Positions 1-5,035 of a DNA stretch of 5,911 nt are shown here, one piece after another. Location: the NCBI GenBank assembly GCA_021162505.1, contig JAGGYO010000058.1:1-5911 (forward strand). Direction: 5' to 3'. Source of the DNA: a bacterium. GTDB taxonomy: Bacteria; AUK180. Every line of letters starts with the position of its first letter. Within the stretch, counting starts at the first letter, position 1. A program made the translations under genes and the position numbers. The notes below the pieces were generated by a model that did no database searches, had not been told where the DNA came from, and saw only the letters and a program-made list of their open reading frames with translations.

Positions 1-64
1 TTCCTATATTTGAATATGTCGCTAATAATTTAGATTCTCGGAGACAGACACCTTCCTCTGAATG

Positions 65-82
65 ACCCCGTAAAAACGAGGT
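65..82. repeat. Imperfect hairpin, 7-bp arms
   Basis: The arms ACCCCGT (65-71) and ACGAGGT (76-82) can pair with one C-A mismatch around an AAAA loop. The GAATGAC string just before and into it (59-65) also follows the perfect palindrome at 98-118, so this may be a decayed second copy of the same repeat type. No T-run follows on either strand, so a terminator is not well supported. Confidence 0.3.
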
Positions 83-97
83 AAACTCCAAAGATAG

Positions 98-118
98 ATT
101 CCGTGTCAAACACGGAAT
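98..118. repeat. Perfect palindromic repeat (REP-like hairpin)
   Basis: The left arm ATTCCGTGT (98-106) is the exact reverse complement of the right arm ACACGGAAT (110-118), with a 3-nt CAA loop. It is followed by GACGG. The pattern 'arm, short loop, arm, GA(C)' is typical of small dispersed palindromic elements between genes in many bacteria. It lies 55 bases beyond the hypB stop codon, so on the minus strand it could also help end or stabilise the hypAB transcript. The bases after the hairpin on that strand are mixed rather than a clean U-run, so it is not a canonical intrinsic terminator. Whether it is repeated in the genome cannot be seen here. The rest of 1-173 shows no supportable gene. 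Confidence 0.6.
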
Positions 119-173
119 GACGGAAAATAAATGAATAATAAAAAATTAATAAAATGGAATTACCACATCTTCT

Positions 174-836
174 CTATTTCTTCAATTTTTTCTTCAAATA
201 ATTGATCCATTTATCAAAACCATCCCCTGTTTTGGCTGACATTTCAATGATCTTGATCTTGGGATTTATCTTAAGGGCGTTCTTTTTCATTGTTTCAAGG
301 TCAATCTCAAGTATCTCTGTCAGATCACACTTATTAATGATATTAACCTGCGAGGATGTAAACATCAAGGGGTATTTCAATGGCTTATCTTCGCCTTCCG
401 GTGTACTGAGAATGACTACATTGATATGAGCGCCGGTATCAAATTCAGCGGGACAAACGAGATTGCCTATATTTTCAATAAATAGAATATCAATTTTATC
501 AAGATCCATATCATCGGATGCCTGTTTCACCCACCCAGCTTCCAAATGACAATCCCCTCCAAAGGGACCTGTGTTTATTGAAACTATGGGAATATTAAAT
601 TTCGTGAATTGCGCAGCATCAAGTTGTGTCTCAATATCGCCTTCAATCAAGGCAGGTCTAATGTTCAATTTTTTTAATTCCACTACTGTTCTTTTGATAA
701 TAGTGGTCTTACCCGAACCCGGCGAACTCATTACATTGATCACGAAAACACCATTTTTACTAAAATATTCTCGAGCATTTTGAGCAATTTCGTCATTTGC
801 CTGCAAAACATTCTTCATGATCTTGATCTTTTTCAT
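174..836 (-). CDS. hypB: HypB, GTPase for nickel insertion into [NiFe]-hydrogenase
   Basis: HypB is a cytosolic SIMIBI-class GTPase that works with HypA to deliver nickel to the hydrogenase large subunit. The 220-residue protein shows the P-loop SSPGSGKTT (37-45), IEGD (64-67), the metal-site Cys-His (C96-H97), ENIGNLVCP with the third metal ligand C128 (121-129), EGEDKPLKYP (147-156), the guanine-specificity NKCD (168-171) and SAKTG (200-204). It lacks both the N-terminal CxxCGC nickel site of Escherichia coli HypB and any His-rich stretch, so it is a short form with only the G-domain metal site. Relative to E. coli NTGKGCHLDA, the segment before C96 (NTGPFGGDCHLEA) carries about three extra residues. 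The ATG at 836 has GGAG (843-846) at 6-nt spacing; that site lies inside the end of hypA, and hypA stops only 3 nt before hypB starts, which suggests coupled translation. Identity is firm. Confidence 0.97.
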   Translation of the reverse strand: MKKIKIMKNVLQANDEIAQNAREYFSKNGVFVINVMSSPGSGKTTIIKRTVVELKKLNIRPALIEGDIETQLDAAQFTKFNIPIVSINTGPFGGDCHLEAGWVKQASDDMDLDKIDILFIENIGNLVCPAEFDTGAHINVVILSTPEGEDKPLKYPLMFTSSQVNIINKCDLTEILEIDLETMKKNALKINPKIKIIEMSAKTGDGFDKWINYLKKKLKK

Positions 837-839
837 ATA

Positions 840-1196
840 CTACTCCTTTTCATCTATTTCAATATAGTCAATATACAATTCTCTTCCCGACTGGATTTCA
901 GTATTTTTTGATCCGCATTTGGGACATTGTAAAAAATACTCCATATCAGGCGTGAAAATATTATTGCAATCCTTACATATTACCTTGAATGGAACAAGGT
1001 CAATTATCATATTTGCCTCATCATAAATATCACTATCATTTTTTATGGCTTCAAAAGCAAATTCCAATGCTTCCGGAACAACTCCTGAGAACTCGCCCAC
1101 CTTTAATGCAATGGTCTTTATTTTTCCGTCTTCATTCTTTAAGTACTCTTTTTCAATGATATCAATGATATTCAACATTAATGAAAGTTCATGCAT
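840..1196 (-). CDS. hypA: HypA, nickel metallochaperone with zinc-binding domain
   Basis: HypA binds nickel at its N terminus and partners with HypB to load nickel into the hydrogenase precursor. The 118-residue length is normal for the family. It begins with the diagnostic MHE nickel-binding N terminus (H2, E3), has the SGVVPEALEFAFE segment (37-49), then two CxxC pairs (C74/C77 and C91/C94) that form the structural zinc site, and ends with the conserved GRELYIDYIEI type strand (104-114). The ATG at 1196 is fixed by the MHE motif and by GGAGAAGG upstream (1200-1207, GGAG 7 nt from the start). It is the first recognised gene of the minus-strand unit, followed after 3 nt by hypB. A possible short leader ORF overlaps its first codons. 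Identity is firm. Confidence 0.97.
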   Translation of the reverse strand: MHELSLMLNIIDIIEKEYLKNEDGKIKTIALKVGEFSGVVPEALEFAFEAIKNDSDIYDEANMIIDLVPFKVICKDCNNIFTPDMEYFLQCPKCGSKNTEIQSGRELYIDYIEIDEKE

Positions 1197-1257
1197 TTAC
1201 CTTCTCCGTTGTTATTTTCTTTTCAATTTGTGTTACTGCTTTTTTATATATAGACAT
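1189..1257 (-). CDS. Possible 22-codon leader ORF overlapping hypA start
   Basis: I do not recognise this peptide. On the minus strand an ATG at 1255-1257 opens a 22-codon frame ending in TGA at 1189-1191, overlapping the first 8 nt of hypA in another frame. GGAG (1267-1270) lies 9 nt upstream of the ATG, an acceptable ribosome binding site. The peptide starts MSIYKKAVTQIEKK, is rich in Lys, and has no Cys or His, no hydrophobic span and no run of one amino acid, so it is not a classic attenuation leader or an obvious nickel sensor. If translated, ribosomes finishing it would stop at the hypA start, so coupling is the likely role. It could equally be chance: one short ORF with a GGAG in AT-rich DNA is not rare. 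If transcription starts at the proximal promoter (1274-1282), the ribosome site would be at the very 5' end and largely unusable. Confidence 0.3.
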   Translation of the reverse strand: MSIYKKAVTQIEKKITTEKVNA

Positions 1258-1273
1258 ACTTTTGTTCTCCAAT

Positions 1274-1282
1274 ATTATACCA
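1274..1282 (-). promoter_or_regulatory. Candidate proximal hypAB promoter (extended -10)
   Basis: Read on the minus strand, 1282 to 1274 is TGGTATAAT, a perfect TATAAT with the TGn extension. No convincing -35 lies 16-18 nt upstream, but extended -10 promoters can do without one. The predicted start of transcription is near 1267, giving a leader of about 70 nt before hypA. It would place the GGAG of the possible leader ORF at the 5' end of the RNA. Confidence 0.4.
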
Positions 1283-1389
1283 AAGTTCGTAATTTATCGC
1301 TGATCTTTTTGCAATTGTCCTAATGCTATTTCTATTATATTGCGAATATTTAAGGATATATACAGCTACTATCATAGATTAACCTCTCT

Positions 1390-1404
1390 CTATTCTATTC
1401 TATT
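1390..1404. repeat. Three tandem copies of CTATT
   Basis: CTATT occurs three times in a row (1390-1394, 1395-1399, 1400-1404). It sits where the distal hypAB promoter has its -10 (1402-1407) and its expected transcription start (about 1395). Copy-number change would alter the early transcribed region, but three copies is too few to call it a phase-variation tract. Confidence 0.3.
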
Positions 1405-1430
1405 TTACATTATTTCATCTTTTAAGTCAA
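1402..1430 (-). promoter_or_regulatory. Candidate distal hypAB promoter (sigma70-like)
   Basis: On the minus strand there is TTGACT (1425-1430) and TAAAAT (1402-1407) separated by exactly 17 nt, each differing from consensus at one position. Transcription would start near 1395 and run about 200 nt before hypA, taking in the possible leader ORF with its ribosome site. It lies back to back with the hypF promoter, so both units could be controlled from the roughly 30 bp between the two -35 elements. Confidence 0.5.
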
Positions 1431-1462
1431 GTATTAATTTAAGAAATATTTCACAATATCCC

Positions 1463-1490
1463 TTGATTATTTCTATTTTTTTGTTATAAT
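1463..1490 (+). promoter_or_regulatory. hypFCDE promoter, extended -10, predicts leaderless mRNA
   Basis: TTGATT (1463-1468) and a perfect TATAAT (1485-1490) are 16 nt apart, and TGT at 1482-1484 completes an extended TGnTATAAT. Transcription normally starts about 7 nt after the -10, which is 1496-1498, exactly the hypF ATG. No Shine-Dalgarno sequence lies between the -10 and the start codon; only AAAAT intervenes. The simplest reading is a leaderless hypF mRNA beginning at or next to AUGAUG. No mapped 5' end is available to confirm it. Confidence 0.6.
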
Positions 1491-1495
1491 AAAAT

Positions 1496-3742
1496 ATGAT
1501 GATCAAGAAAAAGTTTCTCATTATTGGAACCGTTCAAGGTGTGGGATTTCGTCCTTTCATTTATAAGATCGCTGTAAATAATCTATTGAAGGGTTCTGTA
1601 AAAAATACAGGTGGCGGGGTCGAAATTGAATTAGATGGTGACAAAAATAATATTGATATTTTTTTAATGGATCTAAAAGAAAAATTACCCCCTGCTGCTG
1701 TCATAGAAAATATAAGCGAGATCACACCTCATGAAAGAAATCACTCAGAGTTTATTATTGAAAAAAGCAACGGAAAGGCAAAACCCGAACTCAATGTATC
1801 CCCCGATCTTGCCATTTGCGACGATTGTCTAAGAGAGCTCAACGACCCCAATGATAGGAGATATGAATATCCTTTTATCAATTGTGTTAATTGCGGACCC
1901 AGATATACGATCATTGAACAATTACCCTATGACAGAAAGCAGACAACCATTAAATCATTCAAGATGTGCAATGATTGTGAAAGTGAATATACAGATGTTA
2001 CGGACAGAAGATACCACGCTCAACCAATTTCGTGCTGGGATTGCGGACCCAACTACTTTTTAGACAGTCTTAGCGGTATTGATGCCGTTAAAAAAGCGGC
2101 TAAACTCATCAAGAACAATAAGATCATTGTGGTAAAAAGCTGGGGGGGATTTCACATAATAGGCAATGCGGAAAATGTAAAGGTCATTGAAAGGGTAAGA
2201 GAGCTGAAAAAAAGAGAGTTCAAACCCATTGCAGTGATGGCAAAGAACTTGGATACAGTAAGAAAGTATGCGAAATGGAAGGATGAATACCTTGAACTTT
2301 ATAATTCCTCTAAAAAGCCGATATTTCTATTTGAAAAGAAGATCAATAATAAAATTACCGAAGCCCTTGCCCCACAAAATAATACGCTTGGGATCATGCT
2401 GCCCTATTCGCCTGTTCATCACCTGCTTTTTAAATATTCGGGACTTTCTCTCATTATCGCTACAAGTTTAAATTATCCGGGTTCACCTACTATAAAGGAA
2501 AATACTGCCGCCAAAAGTTTCTTTAAAGGAAAAATACTTGAACACGATCTTAATATAAGTTTCAGAACGGATGATTCTGTTATAAAACCCATAAAAGATG
2601 ATTATATCATGATAAGACGATCACGGGGATATGTCCCCGGACCTATTTATTTTCCATTTAACAATAAAATACTATCATCCGGTGCCAGTGAAAATATCAG
2701 TTTCTGCTATACAAAGGGTAATAAGGCATACCCGTCTCAGTATTTCGGAAAAATAGAGTTCATGGAAACACAAAGGATATATGAAGATAATATCAGGCGA
2801 TGGAAAAAAATATGGAATTATGAACCGCAAATATTGGTATGTGATCATCACCCGGGTTATGAATCCACAGGTATTTTTGAGAAATTATCAAAGGAATGGA
2901 AAAAACCTTTAATAAAAGTACAGCATCAGCATGCCCATCTCGCAGGATGTGCAGCGGAAAACAAGTTAGAGGGTAAGCTCATGGGTATTGGTTTTGACGG
3001 TCTTGGATACAGCGAAGAAGGTGAACTCTGGGGAGGAGAATTCATGATATTTGACCGTAAGAGTTATAAAAGGGTTGGGAGTTTAGAACCGCATGCCCTT
3101 CCAGGCGGAGATATTGCTTCAAAAGAAATATGGAGAATGGCTGTTAGTTATTTAAAAACAGCAAATATAAGTATTGATAAATTTGACCATCTTAAAAAAC
3201 TCAACGATCATACTGCAATAGAAAAAATGTTGTCAAAAAATATAAATTCTCCTTTAACAACATCTGCGGGACGACTTTTTGATGCGGTTGCAGCAATCCT
3301 TAATATTACACTGAAAAATACATATCATGCACAAGCACCAATTTCATTGGAAAGCTTTGTTGACATTACCAAAAAAGGATTTTATGAATATAGAATTATT
3401 AATAATGATGATATTTATCAATTAAATACATCAATAATCATTGAACAGCTTGCAAAGGATCACTTAAATAAGATTGATATATCAATAATTGCAACTAAAT
3501 TCCATTATACATTAGCAAAAGCATCGGCCGAATTATTAAAAATACTAAGTAAAAAAACAGGTATTAAAAAAGCATGTCTATCAGGCGGCGTATTTTGTAA
3601 TACCTACCTTTCTAATATGATAAGTGAATTTTCAAAAGAATATAATATTGATGTTTATACACATCATCTTGTATCGCCCAATGACAATGGGCTTTCCTAT
3701 GGACAAGCGGTCATTGGAGCGGCAAATTTAAAGGAGAATTAA
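1496..3742 (+). CDS. hypF: HypF, carbamoyltransferase for CN-ligand synthesis
   Basis: HypF converts carbamoyl phosphate and ATP to carbamoyl-AMP and transfers the carbamoyl group to the terminal Cys of HypE. The 748 residues match the usual length. Domains in order: acylphosphatase-like (about 1-90, GTVQGVGFRPF at 11-21 with catalytic R19); double zinc finger with C108/C111, C130/C133, C158/C161 and C180/C183, fitting CX2CX18CX2CX24CX2CX18CX2C exactly; YrdC-like (about 195-380, GGFH 217-220, LGIMLPYSPVHHLL 298-311, RTDDSV 357-362, RRSRGYVPGP 374-383); Kae1-like (about 390-748, HxxxH metal ligands H477 and H481, FDGLGY 500-505, LWGGEF 511-516, LPGGD 535-539, GRLFDAVAAIL 592-602, LSGGVF 695-700, SPNDNGLSYGQ 727-737). 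Several usually conserved positions differ (see findings), but the main catalytic and metal residues I can place are kept. The start follows from the N-terminal motif; ATG at 1496 or 1499 are both possible. It leads the hypFCDE unit; hypC follows after 1 nt. Confidence 0.97.
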   Translation: MMIKKKFLIIGTVQGVGFRPFIYKIAVNNLLKGSVKNTGGGVEIELDGDKNNIDIFLMDLKEKLPPAAVIENISEITPHERNHSEFIIEKSNGKAKPELNVSPDLAICDDCLRELNDPNDRRYEYPFINCVNCGPRYTIIEQLPYDRKQTTIKSFKMCNDCESEYTDVTDRRYHAQPISCWDCGPNYFLDSLSGIDAVKKAAKLIKNNKIIVVKSWGGFHIIGNAENVKVIERVRELKKREFKPIAVMAKNLDTVRKYAKWKDEYLELYNSSKKPIFLFEKKINNKITEALAPQNNTLGIMLPYSPVHHLLFKYSGLSLIIATSLNYPGSPTIKENTAAKSFFKGKILEHDLNISFRTDDSVIKPIKDDYIMIRRSRGYVPGPIYFPFNNKILSSGASENISFCYTKGNKAYPSQYFGKIEFMETQRIYEDNIRRWKKIWNYEPQILVCDHHPGYESTGIFEKLSKEWKKPLIKVQHQHAHLAGCAAENKLEGKLMGIGFDGLGYSEEGELWGGEFMIFDRKSYKRVGSLEPHALPGGDIASKEIWRMAVSYLKTANISIDKFDHLKKLNDHTAIEKMLSKNINSPLTTSAGRLFDAVAAILNITLKNTYHAQAPISLESFVDITKKGFYEYRIINNDDIYQLNTSIIIEQLAKDHLNKIDISIIATKFHYTLAKASAELLKILSKKTGIKKACLSGGVFCNTYLSNMISEFSKEYNIDVYTHHLVSPNDNGLSYGQAVIGAANLKEN
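3731..3736 (+). promoter_or_regulatory. hypC ribosome binding site inside hypF end
   Basis: AAGGAG falls in the last sense codons of hypF, with GGAG 7 nt from the hypC ATG. With the 1-nt gap between the genes this points to re-initiation by ribosomes ending hypF. Confidence 0.75.
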
Positions 3743-3743
3743 T

Positions 3744-3962
3744 ATGTGTTTAGCGGTCCCCATAAAGATCATTGAAGTGAATGATATAAAAGCAATAGGT
3801 GAAATTGAGGGAGTAAAGCGTGAAGTCAATGTTTCTCTTATTCCTGAGGTTAAAATCGGTGAATATGTGCTTTTACATGCAGGTTTTGCCATACAGATCA
3901 TTGATGAAGAAGCTGCAAAAGAAATACTTTCCATTTGGAAAGACCTATTGAAAAAATTATGA
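3744..3962 (+). CDS. hypC: HypC, [NiFe]-hydrogenase maturation chaperone
   Basis: HypC pairs with HypD to carry the iron while its CN and CO ligands are added, then brings it to the hydrogenase large subunit. The 72-residue protein is of normal size for this small OB-fold family. It starts with the signature MCLAVP; in the family the initiator Met is removed and Cys2 binds the iron. A second conserved feature is GEYVLLHAGFAIQ (39-51), containing H45. The C-terminal helix (about 54-72) is charged and Lys/Leu-rich, as is usual. There is only one HypC-type gene here and no visible paralogue. Its stop codon TGA (3960-3962) overlaps the hypD start as ATGA. Confidence 0.97.
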   Translation: MCLAVPIKIIEVNDIKAIGEIEGVKREVNVSLIPEVKIGEYVLLHAGFAIQIIDEEAAKEILSIWKDLLKKL

Positions 3963-5035
3963 AATTCATAAATGAATATAACGATCCCAAGCTCATTAAT
4001 AAATTCTATACGCTTATTGATAAGATAATGAATGAGATCGGAAGACCTGTGAAACTCATGGAGGTATGCGGAACCCACACAATGAACATCGGGAAAGCAG
4101 GTATCAGGAGCAGGATACCAAAGAAACTTATATTATTATCAGGTCCCGGGTGTCCTGTTTGTGTTACACCTTCCGAATATGTTTCCTATGCCATTGAACT
4201 TGCAAAAAAAGAAAATACCATTATTACCACATTCGGGGATATGGTCAAGGTTCCCAATTCAAAAGAGGAAGCGTTGAAAATATTTCCAAAGAATAAAGTA
4301 AGAATTGTTTATACTCCCCTGGATACCTTAACAATTGCAAAAGATAATCCTGACAAAGAAGTAATATTCCTTGGTGTGGGATTTGAAACCACCATTCCCG
4401 TTATTGGTCAGGTACTCTTAATGGCATACGAGAAAAAATTGAAGAATTTTTCCATGCTCACATCCTTAAAAACAGTTCCCGAACCCTTGAAAATACTCTC
4501 GCAAAATGAAAATAATAAAATAGACGGCTTCATTCTTCCCGGACATGTCTCCATTATAATTGGGTTGAAAGCATACGAACCATTGGGGATAAGAGGTGTT
4601 GTAACAGGATTCGAACCACTTGATATCTTAATGGGGATCTATAAATTACTTCAACAGGTGAAAAATAATGAGGTACAGATCGAGAACCAGTACCCTAGAG
4701 CTGTTACCTATGAAGGGAATATCATAATGCAGAACATAATGAAAGAGGTCTTCCAAGTTGCAGATACGAGATGGCGAGGGCTTTCAACACTTCCCAAAAG
4801 CGGGTTGATAATAAAGAAAAAATATGAAAAATACGATACCATGAAAAGGTTCAATATAAAAGAGATGGAAGAGGGTGAACCAAAGGGTTGCCAATGCGGA
4901 AATGTTCTCATTGGCGTGATTAATCCCAGGGAATGTCCCCTTTTCGGCAAAGCATGTACACCGGACAATCCAATCGGACCATGTATGGTATCATCAGAAG
5001 GAGCTTGCAGTGCATACTACAAATACGAGCAATAA
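3959..5035 (+). CDS. hypD: HypD, Fe-S scaffold protein for Fe(CN)2CO assembly
   Basis: HypD holds a [4Fe-4S] cluster and, with HypC, is the scaffold on which the Fe(CN)2CO unit is built. The 358-residue protein has the conserved MEVCGTHT with C37 (34-41), GPGCPVC with C65 and C68 (62-68), TFGDMVKVP (91-99), VGFETT (140-145), LPGHVSIIIG (193-202) and GFEPLD (217-222). The Cys-rich C terminus carries C311, C313, C326, C333, C342 and C350 in the family pattern CxCG...CPLFGxxCTP...GPCMVSSEGAC, which includes the cluster ligands. I chose ATG 3959 because it gives the usual MKFINEYNDP N terminus and an ATGA overlap with hypC. A TTG at 3935 would add eight residues but has no ribosome site. There is only a weak GGAAAG at 3937-3942, so translation probably depends on coupling to hypC. 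Confidence 0.97.
   Translation: MKFINEYNDPKLINKFYTLIDKIMNEIGRPVKLMEVCGTHTMNIGKAGIRSRIPKKLILLSGPGCPVCVTPSEYVSYAIELAKKENTIITTFGDMVKVPNSKEEALKIFPKNKVRIVYTPLDTLTIAKDNPDKEVIFLGVGFETTIPVIGQVLLMAYEKKLKNFSMLTSLKTVPEPLKILSQNENNKIDGFILPGHVSIIIGLKAYEPLGIRGVVTGFEPLDILMGIYKLLQQVKNNEVQIENQYPRAVTYEGNIIMQNIMKEVFQVADTRWRGLSTLPKSGLIIKKKYEKYDTMKRFNIKEMEEGEPKGCQCGNVLIGVINPRECPLFGKACTPDNPIGPCMVSSEGACSAYYKYEQ
4996..5003 (+). promoter_or_regulatory. hypE ribosome binding site inside hypD
   Basis: AGAAGGAG lies in the hypD coding sequence 6 nt before a GTG at 5010. It is the best ribosome site in the plus-strand unit. It settles the hypE start, since no ATG occurs in that frame between 5010 and the conserved HypE N-terminal motif. 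Confidence 0.8.

Noticed and set aside
1..65. Open frame at the left edge (codons from position 3 to TGA at 63-65) as the tail of an upstream gene
   Set aside because: Only 20 codons are visible, with no recognisable motif, and the last part runs into the repeat-like stretch; it cannot be supported.
247..830. 14-bp direct repeat ATGATCTTGATCTT at 247-260 and 817-830
   Set aside because: Both copies are inside hypB and encode similar KIKI peptides near the two ends of the protein; coding coincidence explains it better than a recombination site.
1309..1338. Plus-strand TTGCAA-18-TATTAT as an additional upstream hypF promoter
   Set aside because: It is weaker than the 1463-1490 promoter, would give a long leader without a ribosome site, and such matches are expected by chance in this AT-rich spacer.
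1197..1395. Nickel/cobalt or other riboswitch in the hypAB leader
   Set aside because: I found no strong paired helices or recognisable aptamer core in this stretch on the minus strand.
1443..1452. 10-bp palindrome GAAATATTTC between the divergent promoters as an operator
   Set aside because: It is all A/T except the end bases, does not extend further, and matches no regulator site I know; an FNR-type TTGAT-N4-ATCAA is also absent here.
3935..3958. TTG start giving HypD eight more residues
   Set aside because: No ribosome site precedes it, and the ATG at 3959 gives the family-typical N terminus and an ATGA overlap with hypC.
3728..4078. 116-codon minus-strand ORF across hypC and the start of hypD
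   Set aside because: It lies antisense to two firmly identified genes, has no family resemblance that I can see, and fits an incidental open frame opposite AT-rich coding DNA.
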